A stretch of DNA of 64,000 nt, taken from assembly GCF_004785795.1 (NCBI RefSeq), contig NZ_SRRO01000001.1, positions 1,612,001 through 1,676,000 of the forward strand. The letters are read 5' to 3'. The notes beneath the pieces are model-generated. The model saw nothing but the letters and a program-made list of their open reading frames with translations. It was not told the origin of the DNA and did no database searches. Both the position numbers and the translations under genes were made by a program. The DNA comes from Nocardioides eburneiflavus (lineage in GTDB: Bacteria > Actinomycetota > Actinomycetes > Propionibacteriales > Nocardioidaceae). This document shows positions 7,820 to 17,053 of this stretch, piece after piece; position 1 is the first letter of the stretch, and the number at the start of each line of letters is the position of its first letter.

Positions 7820-7846
7820 CCGTGCCTCCACGAGAGAGAGGCACGG
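7820..7846 (+). promoter_or_regulatory. Leader hairpin over the ribosome binding region
   Basis: CCGTGCCTC (7820-7828) and GAGGCACGG (7838-7846) form a perfect 9-bp stem with a 9-nt loop, ending 3 bp before the ATG at 7850. The only purine-rich ribosome-binding candidate (GAGG) sits in the right arm, so it would be sequestered when folded. Confidence 0.5.
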
Positions 7847-7849
7847 GGC

Positions 7850-9406
7850 ATGAGGTCGTTGAGGATGCTGGCGGTGGCGATCGCCACCGTGATCGCCGGA
7901 TCGGGGTGCACCGCGCCGGCCGCCGAGCGGGGGAGTGCGGGCCACCCGCACGACGGCGACGCGCTCCGGGTCGTCGGTCCGTTCGAGGTGCACAGCGTCG
8001 CGCCGGTCGAGAGCAGCGGGCTGTTCACCCGCCTCGAGGTCGCCGAGACGCTGGTGAGCAGCGACCTCGAGGGCGAGCTGCAGCCCGGCCTGTCGCCGTC
8101 CTGGACCGTCTCCTCCGACGGCCGCGAGTGGACCTTCGACCTGCCCGCCGGCGCGACCTTCCACGACGGCACCCCCGTCACCCCCGACGCTGTCGCCGCG
8201 TCGCTGCAGGAGGCGTACGAGGAGCCGGCCAGCCCGCTCGCGGCGGCGCCCGTCGAGAGCATCGGCGCCGACGGCGATGCCGTCCGCATCGAGCTCGAGC
8301 AGCCGTACCCGTCCCTGCCCGCGACGCTGACGCACTACAGCACCGCGGTCCTCGCGCCGGCGTCGTGGGACGGCGACCGGGTGACCGAGGTGATCGGCAC
8401 GGGTCCCTACGAGATCGAGGACATCGAGCTCCCGGCGCGCGTCGAGGTGACGCGCTTCGACGACTTCCGCGGCGAGGCCCCCGCCATCGAGCAGGTCAGC
8501 TTCCAGACCGTCGCACGCGCGGAGTCGCGTGCGTTGATGGCCGTCAGCGACCAGGCCGACGTGGTCTTCGGCCTCGAGCCGGCGGGGCGCGAGCGGGTCG
8601 ACGGCAGCGACACGGCGGAGATGGTCTCGAGCCTCCAGCCGCGCAGCCTGATGATGAAGGTCAACGTCGACGACCCGCTCCTCGACGACGTACGCGTGCG
8701 GCAGGCCCTCAGCCTCGCCCTCGACCGCGAGTCGATGGCCGACGCCGTGCTCCGCGAGCCCGAGCTCGCCGCCACGCAGCTCTTCCCGCCGTCGCTCACC
8801 GCGTGGAACCAGCCCGACCTCGAGCCGCTCGCGCACGACACCGCAGCGGCGGCGGCGCTGCTGGACGAGGCGGGCTGGACCGCCGGCCCGGACGGCGTAC
8901 GCACCCGGGACGGGCAGCCGCTGCGCCTCACGCTGACCACCTACCCCGACCGCCCGGAGCTCCCGGCGCTGGCCACCGCGATCCAGGCGTCGCTGGAAGA
9001 GGTGGGCGTGCAGGTCAAGGTCGACGTGACCAACTCCAGCGAGATCCCCGCGCGCCACGCCGACGGCACCCTCCAGCTCGGGCTGCTGGCCAAGCACCTC
9101 GCCCTGGTGACCGACCCGCTGCCGACCGTCGCCGAGACCTTCGCGGAGGAGGGTTCCGAGTGGGGCGTCATGGAGTGGCGCAACGACGACGTCGCCCGGG
9201 CGATCGCGGACCTCGAGGCCGGGGCGGACGAGGCCGCGGCCGAGCAGGACCGCACGACGATCGCCACCGCCGCGCAGGAGGAGCTCCCGCTCATCCCGGT
9301 CGCCTGGTACCGGATGAACGCCGCCGTCTCCGGCCACCTCGACGGGTTCGTCATGGACCCGCTCGAGCGCACGTGGCACCTCTCGCAGGCGACGTGGGCC
9401 TCGTGA
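7850..9406 (+). CDS. ABC transporter substrate-binding protein, nickel/peptide type (SBP family 5)
   Basis: A 518-aa extracytoplasmic solute-binding protein. A signal peptide with a cysteine at residue 20 (AGSGC, a weak lipobox) precedes the family 5 fold: ETLVSSDLEGELQPGLSPSW, WTFDLPAGATFHDGTPVTPD (the SBP_bac_5 signature region) and DVRVRQALSLALDRESMAD. This class binds peptides, nickel or metal-chelator complexes. A histidine-containing segment GHPHDGD follows the lipid anchor. It starts a four-gene operon with overlapping stops and starts, behind a Fur/Zur-like box. Metal or metallophore uptake is inferred from that box rather than from the protein sequence. Confidence 0.88.
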   Translation: MRSLRMLAVAIATVIAGSGCTAPAAERGSAGHPHDGDALRVVGPFEVHSVAPVESSGLFTRLEVAETLVSSDLEGELQPGLSPSWTVSSDGREWTFDLPAGATFHDGTPVTPDAVAASLQEAYEEPASPLAAAPVESIGADGDAVRIELEQPYPSLPATLTHYSTAVLAPASWDGDRVTEVIGTGPYEIEDIELPARVEVTRFDDFRGEAPAIEQVSFQTVARAESRALMAVSDQADVVFGLEPAGRERVDGSDTAEMVSSLQPRSLMMKVNVDDPLLDDVRVRQALSLALDRESMADAVLREPELAATQLFPPSLTAWNQPDLEPLAHDTAAAAALLDEAGWTAGPDGVRTRDGQPLRLTLTTYPDRPELPALATAIQASLEEVGVQVKVDVTNSSEIPARHADGTLQLGLLAKHLALVTDPLPTVAETFAEEGSEWGVMEWRNDDVARAIADLEAGADEAAAEQDRTTIATAAQEELPLIPVAWYRMNAAVSGHLDGFVMDPLERTWHLSQATWAS

Positions 9407-10365
9407 GCGGCTCCCAGGTGGGCGGCGTGCTGCTGAGGCGGGGTGCCCAGGGAATCGGCGTCGCGGTGCTCGTGGCGACCCTGTGCTTCCTCGTCGTGCG
9501 GCAGCTGCCCGGCGACGCGGCGCTGCGCATCGCCGCGGGTCGCTACGGATACGACCTCGTCGACGCGGAGGCGGCGGCCGCCGTGCGCAGCGAGCTCGGT
9601 CTCGACCGCCCGGCCTGGCAGCAGCTGGCCGACTGGCTGGCCGCGCTCGTCCGCGGCGACCTCGGCACGTCCCTCGTGACGTCCGCCCCCGTGCGCGAGG
9701 AGGTCGGCTACTACCTCCTCGGGACGCTCCAGCTCGCCGGCCTCGCGCTGCTGCTCGCCGTCGCCCTCGGCGGTGCCCTCGGCACGGTCGCGGCGCGCCG
9801 CCCCGGCGGGCTGCTCGACCGCGGCGTCGACGCCTGGGTGGCCTGCGTACGCGCCCTGCCGCCCTTCCTGCTCGGCCTCGCGCTGGTGCTGCTCTTCTCC
9901 GTCCACCTGGGGTGGTTGCCCGCGGTCGGCCACGGCTCCGGCACCACGATCGTGCTGCCGGCCGCGACCCTCGCCATCGGCCTGTCCGGCCTCTTCGCCC
10001 GCGTCACCCGCGACGCCGTCGTGGAGGTGCAGCGCTCCGAGCACGTGCGCTTCGCCCGCACGAAGGGCCTCTCGGATCGCGTGGTCCTGGTCCGCCACGT
10101 GCTGCGCAACGCCGGCGTCGTGCTGGTGCCGTACGTCGGGGTGCAGGCGGTCGTGCTCATCGAGGGGGTCGTGGTGGTGGAGAGCCTCTTCGGCTGGCAG
10201 GGCCTCGGGCACGCGCTGGTGCACGCCGTGTTCTGGCGCGACGTCCCGGTGCTCCAGGCCGCGGCGCTCGTGCTGGCGCTCCTCGTCGTCGCGATCAACA
10301 CGCTCGTCGACCTGGTGGTGGTGGGGCTCGACCCGCGCCCGCGCGGTGTGGCGGTGGGCGCATGA
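9403..10365 (+). CDS. ABC transporter permease, NikB/DppB type
   Basis: A 320-aa inner-membrane permease with about six hydrophobic segments, starting at GTG 9403 that overlaps the upstream TGA (GTGA). The N-terminal helix ends in CFLVVRQLPGDAALRIA, the family's FxLxxxxPGDPA block. The cytoplasmic EAA-type loop RFARTKGLSDRVVLVRHVLRNAG contacts the ATPase. The end VLALLVVAINTLVDLVVVGLDPRPR matches the DppB family C-terminus (xNLxxDxxYxxLDPR). It pairs with the next permease to form the channel. Confidence 0.88.
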   Translation: MSGSQVGGVLLRRGAQGIGVAVLVATLCFLVVRQLPGDAALRIAAGRYGYDLVDAEAAAAVRSELGLDRPAWQQLADWLAALVRGDLGTSLVTSAPVREEVGYYLLGTLQLAGLALLLAVALGGALGTVAARRPGGLLDRGVDAWVACVRALPPFLLGLALVLLFSVHLGWLPAVGHGSGTTIVLPAATLAIGLSGLFARVTRDAVVEVQRSEHVRFARTKGLSDRVVLVRHVLRNAGVVLVPYVGVQAVVLIEGVVVVESLFGWQGLGHALVHAVFWRDVPVLQAAALVLALLVVAINTLVDLVVVGLDPRPRGVAVGA

Positions 10366-11189
10366 GCACGACGCTGACCCCCACGGTCCTCCCCGACTCC
10401 GCACCTGCCGACAGCCGACGGATCCTCGCGATGGTCGTCCTCGGCGCGCTCGCGGCCTTCGCGCTGGTCGGCCCGCTGGTGCTGGCCGACCCCGGCGCGC
10501 AGGACCTCGGCCGCTACCTCGAGGCCCCGTCGCTCGCCGAGCCGCTGGGCCGCGACGAGTACGGCCGCAGCGTGCTGGCGCGGCTGGCCCACGCCACCCG
10601 CCTCTCCCTGCTGCTCGGCGTGGTCTGCGTCGTGACGGCCCTGGTCCTCGGCACCGCGACCGGCGTCCTCGCCGCGTGGCGCGGCGGCTGGGTCGACGCG
10701 GTGCTCCGCGCGGTCTCCGAGGCGTTCGTCGCCATCCCGGCGCTGCTGGTCGTGCTGCTGTTCTCCGCGCTGTCGGAGAGCGGGTCGCTGCTCACGTTGT
10801 ACGTGGGGCTCGCGCTCGTGCAGTGGGTGGAGTACTTCCGGGTCGTCCGGGCCCGCGCCGCGCTGGTGCTGGGCGGGCCCGCGGTCGAGGCCGCCCGCCT
10901 GCTCGGTCTCGGCTGGGCGCACCTCGTCGCACGCCACCTGTGGCCGGCCGTACGCCCGCTCCTGCTGACCCTCGCCTCCCTCGGCATGGTGACCTCGATC
11001 CTGGCCATGTCGACGCTCGGCTTCGTCAAGGTCGGCCTCCAGCCGCCGCGCGCCGAGCTCGGCCTGATGGTCACCGAGGCGTTCCCGTTCCACGACGTGG
11101 CGCCGTGGCTCTCCATCGCCCCGGTCGCCGTGCTGTTCCTGCTCACCGCCGGCTTCCTCGGCCTGCGCCACAAGGAGGTCACACCATGA
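10362..11189 (+). CDS. ABC transporter permease, NikC/DppC type
   Basis: A 275-aa second permease of the importer. After a short N-terminal tail comes one helix and a periplasmic segment with EPLGRDEYGRSVLARLAHATRLSLLLG, the hallmark of the DppC/OppC family (usually GTDxxGRDxxSR). Five more helices follow, with an EAA-like segment EAARLLGLGWAHLVARHLWP. Start ATG at 10362 overlaps the upstream stop (ATGA). It is slightly short for the family. Confidence 0.88.
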   Translation: MSTTLTPTVLPDSAPADSRRILAMVVLGALAAFALVGPLVLADPGAQDLGRYLEAPSLAEPLGRDEYGRSVLARLAHATRLSLLLGVVCVVTALVLGTATGVLAAWRGGWVDAVLRAVSEAFVAIPALLVVLLFSALSESGSLLTLYVGLALVQWVEYFRVVRARAALVLGGPAVEAARLLGLGWAHLVARHLWPAVRPLLLTLASLGMVTSILAMSTLGFVKVGLQPPRAELGLMVTEAFPFHDVAPWLSIAPVAVLFLLTAGFLGLRHKEVTP

Positions 11190-12580
11190 CCGCGCTCGAG
11201 CTGCACGACGTCGTCGTCACGCACGCCGGACGCCGGCTCGTCGACGTCCCCCACCTGCGGATCGACCCCGGGCGGCCGGTCACGATCGTGGGCGAGAGCG
11301 GGTCGGGCAAGTCGCTGCTCGCGCACGCCCTGATGGGCACCCTCGCGGCCAGCCTCGAGGTCGACGGCAAGGTCGACCTCGGCGGACGGCTGCTGCCGCT
11401 CGCCGAGCGCGGCAACCGCCGGTCGCTGTGGGGCAGTGAGGTCGCGATGCTTCCCCAGGAGCCCGCGCTGGCGCTCGACCCGACGATGCGGGTCGGCCGG
11501 CAGGTCGCCGAGGGGGTGCTCGGTGCCACGCGGGCGACCGCCCGGGCACGAGCGGCCTCGGCGCTGGCCGGTGTCGGGCTCATGGGGGCCGAGGAGTCCT
11601 TCCCGCACACGCTGTCCGGCGGCATGGCCCAACGGGTGGCGTACGCCGCGGCGACGGTCGGCGGCGCCCGCGTGCTGGTCGTCGACGAGCCCTCGAAGGG
11701 GCTGGACCCGGCGGCCGTCGACCGGCTCGCCGACCTGCTGCTGCGCCACGTCGCCGACGGTGGCCTGCTCCTCACCATCACCCACGACCTGCGGCTCGCG
11801 GCAGCGCTCGGCGGGGAGGTCGCGGTCATGCGCGACGCCGAGGTGCTCGAGTCCGGCGACGCCGCGCAGGTCCTCGACGAGCCGCGGCACGACTACACCC
11901 GCCGCCTGGTCACGGCCGCCCCCGAACGGTGGCGGCACCCGTGGCAGCGGACGGGGTGGACATCCGCCTCTGAGTCGCTCGTCGAGGCGACCGGCGTCGC
12001 CAAGGCGTACGGCTCGCAGCGGCTCTTCGCCGACCTCGACGTGCGCGTACGCCCGGGTGAGCGGGTCGCGCTGAGCGGTCCGAGCGGGGTCGGCAAGACC
12101 ACCCTGGGCGGGATCCTGCTGCGGATGGTCGCCGCGGACGCCGGCCGGGTCGTGCACCATCGCTCGCTGCGCGGGCGGGTGCAGAAGCTCTACCAGGACC
12201 CGGCCCTCTCCTTCCCGGCGATGGTGCCCATCGAGGTGGGCCTGCGCGACGTGGTCAAGCGGCACGGTGCGGACCCGGCGCTGCTCGGGCAGCTGGTGGA
12301 GGACCTGCGGCTGGCGCCCGAGCTGCTCGCCCGGCGGCCGGCGGAGGTCTCCGGCGGCGAGCTGCAGCGCGTGGCGATCGCCCGGATGCTGCTGGCGCGG
12401 CCCCGGCTGGTGCTTGCCGACGAGGCGACGTCGCGGCTCGACCTGCTCACCCAGGAGGTGACCGTCGATGCGCTCGTGCGCGGCCTCGACGACGCCGCGC
12501 TGCTGGTGGTCACCCATGACAGTGCCCTTGCGGACGCGGTGGCCGACACGCACCTGCACCTCGCCGGTGACGAGGTGTAG
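11186..12580 (+). CDS. Fused dual ATP-binding subunit of the nickel/peptide-type ABC importer
   Basis: A 464-aa protein carrying both ATPase domains that NikD/NikE-type systems usually encode separately. Domain 1 (about 1-250) has GESGSGKSLL, LSGGMAQRVAYAAA and VLVVDEPSKGLDP. Domain 2 (about 265-464) has GPSGVGKTTL, VSGGELQRVAIARMLL and LVLADEATSRLD, with Ala-Thr replacing Pro-Thr after the second Walker B Glu. Domain 2 is short and lacks the C-terminal oligopeptide/dipeptide extension. ATG at 11186 overlaps the permease stop (ATGA). It energises the transporter formed with the three upstream genes. Confidence 0.88.
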   Translation: MTALELHDVVVTHAGRRLVDVPHLRIDPGRPVTIVGESGSGKSLLAHALMGTLAASLEVDGKVDLGGRLLPLAERGNRRSLWGSEVAMLPQEPALALDPTMRVGRQVAEGVLGATRATARARAASALAGVGLMGAEESFPHTLSGGMAQRVAYAAATVGGARVLVVDEPSKGLDPAAVDRLADLLLRHVADGGLLLTITHDLRLAAALGGEVAVMRDAEVLESGDAAQVLDEPRHDYTRRLVTAAPERWRHPWQRTGWTSASESLVEATGVAKAYGSQRLFADLDVRVRPGERVALSGPSGVGKTTLGGILLRMVAADAGRVVHHRSLRGRVQKLYQDPALSFPAMVPIEVGLRDVVKRHGADPALLGQLVEDLRLAPELLARRPAEVSGGELQRVAIARMLLARPRLVLADEATSRLDLLTQEVTVDALVRGLDDAALLVVTHDSALADAVADTHLHLAGDEV

Positions 12581-12659
12581 CCGGGCAGCGCGACCGCGGA
12601 CGGGCGGCGCGGTCCTCGACGGACCCGTGGCGTGCCTACTGGCTGGTAACATGCGTGGC

Positions 12660-13142
12660 ATGCCTGCCGTCCTCGACCTCTGGAAGAAGACCTCCGCACT
12701 GCCCCTGGGCAACCGGTTCTTCTCGCTCGCCTTCAGCCAGAAGGCGCCCTACTTCGCCACCATCCGCCCGCGCTTCACCGTGATCGAGCCCGACCACGCC
12801 GAGCTGGTGATCCCGAAGCGGCGCGGCGTGCACAACCACATCGGCACCGTGCACGCCATCGCGCTCTGCAACGGTCTCGAGGCTGCGATGGGTGCGCTGG
12901 CGGAGTCGACGATCCCGCGCGACCGCCGCTGGATCCCCAAGGGGATGGAGGTCGCCTACACCGCCAAGGCCAGCTCCGACATCACCTGCATCGCCGAGAC
13001 CGATCCGGAGCAGTGGACCGCCGAGGTTGGTGACGGCTACGACCTGCCGGTGCGGGTGCGAGGCGTACGCGCCGACGGCACGGTCGTGGTCGAGGGCGAG
13101 ATCCGGCTGTGGATCACCGCCAGTGCGGCGCCGCGAGGCTAG
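12660..13142 (+). CDS. DUF4442 hotdog-fold thioesterase-like protein
   Basis: A 160-aa protein matching the DUF4442/PaaI-like hotdog family: LPLGNRFFSLAFSQKAPYFATIRPRFTVIEP, then RRGVHNHIGTVHAIALCNGLEAAMG, where the HNHIGTVHA stretch is the family hallmark and precedes the long hotdog helix. The usual role is acyl-CoA or acyl-carrier thioester hydrolysis; the substrate here is unknown. An in-frame ATG at 12651 would add three residues and is the alternative start. No clear Shine-Dalgarno sequence precedes either. The end overlaps the convergent gluD gene by 4 bp. Confidence 0.82.
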   Translation: MPAVLDLWKKTSALPLGNRFFSLAFSQKAPYFATIRPRFTVIEPDHAELVIPKRRGVHNHIGTVHAIALCNGLEAAMGALAESTIPRDRRWIPKGMEVAYTAKASSDITCIAETDPEQWTAEVGDGYDLPVRVRGVRADGTVVVEGEIRLWITASAAPRG

Positions 13143-14017
13143 GCGACGGCGTCGCCGGTCTTCACGAGCACGGTCGAGGACTGGCCACGGGTCGACAGGC
13201 GACGCTCGACGAACTCTGCGAGCTTGGAGAGGCCGTAGTTGATCAGGATGAAGATCAAGCCGACCACGAAGAGCACCTGGATCGGGTTGTCGAGGTTGAG
13301 CGAGATCAGGTTGCCGCGACGCAGCAGCTCGGTGTAGAGACCCAGCACGGCCACCAACGAGGTGTCCTTGAGGACCACGACGAGCTGGCTGATCAAGGCC
13401 GGCAGCATGGTCCGGAAGGCCTGCGGCAGCTCGACGTTCTTCATCGACTTCCAGCGGGTCATGCCGATGGCCAGCGCGGCCTCGCTCTGGCCGCGGGGGA
13501 GCGAGTTGACCCCGGCGCGCACGATCTCGGCGATGATCACCGAGTTGTAGAACGTCAGGCCGATCACGAGGAACCACAGGCCGTCACTGCCGGGCAGGAA
13601 CGAGATGTCGATGCCCGTGGACCGAACCAGGATGTAGACGTAGAAGATCGAGATGATCACCGGCAGCCCGCGGAAGAGCTCGATCACCGCGACGACAGGG
13701 ATGCGGCCGACCTTGCCCAGCATGAGCCGGGAAACCCCGAGGAGGGTCCCGATGACGAGGGAGAGGGAGATCGCCAGCACGGCTGCGGTGAGGGTGGCTT
13801 GGAGACCCTGCGCCAGGAGACGCCACACGAGCACGAAGTTCTCGTCGCTGGGGTTGATCAGCGGCGACCACAGCTCGGCGTCGAACTGACCGCGGTCGGC
13901 CAGTCGCCACACGGCGACGCCGGTGAACCCAAGGAGGATGGCGGCAGCGACCACCGTGCCGATGGCGGCGCGGCGGCGAGCCTTCGGGCCGGGCTCGTCG
14001 TACAGGACGTTGCTCAT
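13139..14017 (-). CDS. gluD: Glutamate ABC transporter permease GluD
   Basis: A 292-aa permease of the polar amino-acid (HisMQ/GlnP) family. A cytoplasmic N-terminus of about 18 residues leads into the first helix, then a periplasmic stretch and the permease core with GQSEAALAIGMTRWKSMKNVELPQAF (EAA loop contacting the ATPase) and LKDTSLVAVLG, a diagnostic motif of this family. It is the last gene of gluABCD, starting in an ATGA overlap with gluC. The long N-terminal extension is typical of actinobacterial GluD. It forms the channel with GluC. Confidence 0.9.
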   Translation of the reverse strand: MSNVLYDEPGPKARRRAAIGTVVAAAILLGFTGVAVWRLADRGQFDAELWSPLINPSDENFVLVWRLLAQGLQATLTAAVLAISLSLVIGTLLGVSRLMLGKVGRIPVVAVIELFRGLPVIISIFYVYILVRSTGIDISFLPGSDGLWFLVIGLTFYNSVIIAEIVRAGVNSLPRGQSEAALAIGMTRWKSMKNVELPQAFRTMLPALISQLVVVLKDTSLVAVLGLYTELLRRGNLISLNLDNPIQVLFVVGLIFILINYGLSKLAEFVERRLSTRGQSSTVLVKTGDAVA

Positions 14018-14664
14018 CGCGCGATCGCCACCTTTCGCTCGGTGTAGGCAAGGATGGCCGCGGCCGGGAGGGTGATGCACAGGTATCCGACGGCCACCCC
14101 AGTGATGACCGGCAGGCCGTCGTAGCCTTGCGCGCTCGTCAGGTTCTTGTAGACCGACCAGAGGTCGCGGCCGACCCCGAACGCACCCACGACGGCCGAG
14201 TTCTTGAACATCGCGATGATGACGCTGCCCAGGGGCGGGACGATGCTGCGGAAGGCTTGGGGCATGACGACCTGGCTGAGCGACTGGCCGAAGGTCAGGC
14301 CGATCGAGCGGGCCGCCTCGGCCTGACCGGCCGAGACGGAGTTGATGCCCGAGCGGATCGCCTCGCACACGAACGCGCTCGTGTAGATCACCAGCGCCGC
14401 GACGCCGAAGACGTAGTAGGACTGGTTGATGCCGATCTCCGGCAGGCCGAAGGCCATGAAGAAGAGCACCACGGTGAGGGGGCAGTTGCGGATCAAGGTG
14501 ACCCACGACGTGCCGAACCAGCGCAGCGAGGGGATGGGGGAGACCCGGCACGCCGCGATGAACGTCCCGAGCACGAGCGATCCCACCATGCCCCACAGGC
14601 AGATCCCGAGCGACCTCAGGAATCCGGACCAGAACAGGTCCATGTTGTCGAAGACGGCGTCCAC
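14014..14664 (-). CDS. gluC: Glutamate ABC transporter permease GluC
   Basis: A 216-aa permease of the polar amino-acid family with about five hydrophobic helices. The EAA loop is GQAEAARSIGLTFGQSLSQVVMPQAF, and the family motif FKNSAVVGAFGV follows. The GTG start at 14664 is chosen because AGAAGGA lies about 6 bp upstream; longer readings would run into the region after gluB without a ribosome site. It overlaps gluD by ATGA, which implies translational coupling and 1:1 assembly. Confidence 0.88.
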   Translation of the reverse strand: MDAVFDNMDLFWSGFLRSLGICLWGMVGSLVLGTFIAACRVSPIPSLRWFGTSWVTLIRNCPLTVVLFFMAFGLPEIGINQSYYVFGVAALVIYTSAFVCEAIRSGINSVSAGQAEAARSIGLTFGQSLSQVVMPQAFRSIVPPLGSVIIAMFKNSAVVGAFGVGRDLWSVYKNLTSAQGYDGLPVITGVAVGYLCITLPAAAILAYTERKVAIAR

Positions 14665-14730
14665 GTCAGGTCCTTCTACGTCGAACGGGTGCCGGGGCGG
14701 ACAACGCCGCCCCGGCACACCGCAGGTGGG

Positions 14731-15612
14731 TCAGGCGCAGGCGTCCGGCTCGGGCAGCTCGGGGGTCTCGGTGCCCTCGACCTGGCCGGCCGTGGCCTCC
14801 CAGGCCTCGAGGTAGGCGTCCTCGTTGTCCGCGAGGGTCTCGTTGATGAACTCGCAGAACTCCACGTCACCCTTCTCGATGCCGATGCCGTACGGCTCCT
14901 CGGTGAACTGCTCACCCACCAGCTTGAAGGCACCCTCGGACTCGTCGACGAAACCGAGGAGGATGACGTTGTCGGTGGTGACGACGTCGACCTGGCCGTT
15001 GTCGAGGGCGTCGGCGCACTTGTCGTAGACGTCGAACAGCACGAGCTGGTCCTCGCTCGCGAGGTACTCCTTGATGTTCTCGGACGGCGTGGACCCGGTC
15101 ACCGAGCAGACCTTGGCGTCCGGGTTGTCAGCCAGGTCCTCGGGGCTCTCGATGGTGTCGTTGTCCTCGGCGACCATCAGCATCTGGCCGGCCTCGTAGT
15201 AGGGCCCGGCGAAGGTGATGCGCTCCTTGCGCTCGTCGTTGATCGTGTAGGTCGCGACGACGAAGTCGACCTCACCGTCCTCGATCACCTGCTCGCGGAT
15301 GTCGGAGGTGCTCTCCTTCCACTCGATGTCCTCAGGAGCGATACCCATGGCACCGGCGATGATCTTCGCGACCTCCACGTCGAAGCCCTCGGGCTCGCCC
15401 TCGAGGTTCTGGAGGCCGAAGCCCGGCTGGTCGAACTTGGTGCCGACGGTGACGGTGCCGGCCTCCGCGATCTCGGCCATGGTCGTGCCGGCCTCGAAGT
15501 CGGTGTCGCTCGCCACCTCGACCTCAGGCTCGTCGTCGCCGCCGCCGCACGCGGCCAGCGACAGGGCCAAACCCGTGGCGGCAACGACCGCCTTGGTCCT
15601 GGTGAACTTCAT
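14731..15612 (-). CDS. gluB: Glutamate-binding lipoprotein GluB
   Basis: A 293-aa substrate-binding lipoprotein of the family 3 (SBP_bac_3) type. The signal peptide ends in LALSLAACGGG, a clear lipobox with Cys at about residue 21. Binding-fold blocks are TVTVGTKFDQPGFGLQN, EGFDVEVAKIIAGAMGI, DFVVATYTINDERKERITFAGPYY and KVCSVTGSTPSENI. It is anchored outside the membrane and delivers glutamate to GluCD. AAGGAG sits 7 bp upstream of the ATG. It has an unusually acidic C-terminal tail. Glutamate specificity is inferred from the gluABCD order known from Corynebacterium and Streptomyces. Confidence 0.9.
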   Translation of the reverse strand: MKFTRTKAVVAATGLALSLAACGGGDDEPEVEVASDTDFEAGTTMAEIAEAGTVTVGTKFDQPGFGLQNLEGEPEGFDVEVAKIIAGAMGIAPEDIEWKESTSDIREQVIEDGEVDFVVATYTINDERKERITFAGPYYEAGQMLMVAEDNDTIESPEDLADNPDAKVCSVTGSTPSENIKEYLASEDQLVLFDVYDKCADALDNGQVDVVTTDNVILLGFVDESEGAFKLVGEQFTEEPYGIGIEKGDVEFCEFINETLADNEDAYLEAWEATAGQVEGTETPELPEPDACA

Positions 15613-15683
15613 GTGGTGCTCCTTCTCTCCCGGCCGATGGCCTCGTGGTTGATGGGGAAACGTGGGTGACCCTGCGGAGCGGA

Positions 15684-16460
<777 letters not shown>

Positions 16461-16466
16461 AGGCGC

Positions 16467-16472
16467 AACCTA
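16467..16472 (-). promoter_or_regulatory. Possible -10 element of a leaderless gluA transcript
   Basis: TAGGTT on the minus strand, 6 bp before the gluA ATG, fits TANNNT at the distance expected for a transcript starting on the start codon. No convincing -35 box is visible. Confidence 0.35.
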
Positions 16473-16480
16473 TCGGCAGG

Positions 16481-16496
16481 TGGCCCTCTCGGGCCA
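16481..16496. promoter_or_regulatory. Palindrome TGGCCC-N4-GGGCCA upstream of gluA
   Basis: A 16-bp inverted repeat immediately upstream of the possible gluA promoter. The same TGGCCC-N4-GGGCCA pattern recurs at 18428-18443 before miaB. Confidence 0.4.
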
Positions 16497-16519
16497 TCGT
16501 CCCCGGCCCGGTCGGGCCA

Positions 16520-17017
16520 TCACAAAGTGGTGACGATTCCGTTCTCGGGGTCCCAGCGGCGCAGCTCGGTGAGGGTCAGCACCGCGTCCTCGTGCCCGAC
16601 GACGTCCAGTGCGGCGGCCACGTCGGCGCGCGGCAGGCGCCGGGCGAGGGTGACGTGGGGGAGCCATCCGGCGTGCTGCACCCCGTCCACGTGGGAGCGC
16701 AGCTCGAGCACCGCGCGTACGAGCTCGTCGGGCACGTCGACGAGACGTACGAGCGAGACGCGGTTGCCGCCGAGCAGGGCGATCCCTGCCGGCCGGACCT
16801 CCACCGGGAGCAGGGGCGCGACCAGGTCACGAGCGTGCTGCTCGTCGTCCGGGCCGATCTCCGCGGCGGCGAGGACCGTCACGTGGGGACTGTTGGTGGC
16901 GCCGCGGTGGTCGAGCTGGGACGGCAGTCCGGCGTCGCGCAGCGCCTGCCACTGCCGGCGTACGACCTCGCCCGCGGCCTCGTCGGGGAGCAGCTCGAGG
17001 GCGTGCATGCGGGGCAT
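16520..17017 (-). CDS. 2'-5' RNA ligase (2H phosphoesterase) family protein
   Basis: A 165-aa protein with the two histidine motifs of the 2H superfamily: SPHVTVL at about residue 43 and LPHVTLA at about residue 121, each HxT/S, separated by the usual 70-80 residues. The overall layout (ALELLPDEAAGEVVRRQW start, central beta core) matches the LigT/ThpR group, which acts as 2',3'-cyclic phosphodiesterase or RNA ligase. The physiological substrate is unknown. It stands alone, reads in the same direction as the glu operon, and is separated from gluA by about 60 bp. Confidence 0.75.
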   Translation of the reverse strand: MPRMHALELLPDEAAGEVVRRQWQALRDAGLPSQLDHRGATNSPHVTVLAAAEIGPDDEQHARDLVAPLLPVEVRPAGIALLGGNRVSLVRLVDVPDELVRAVLELRSHVDGVQHAGWLPHVTLARRLPRADVAAALDVVGHEDAVLTLTELRRWDPENGIVTTL

Positions 17018-17053
17018 GCCGGCGAGCCTAGGTCGGTGACCAACGGGCCAACG

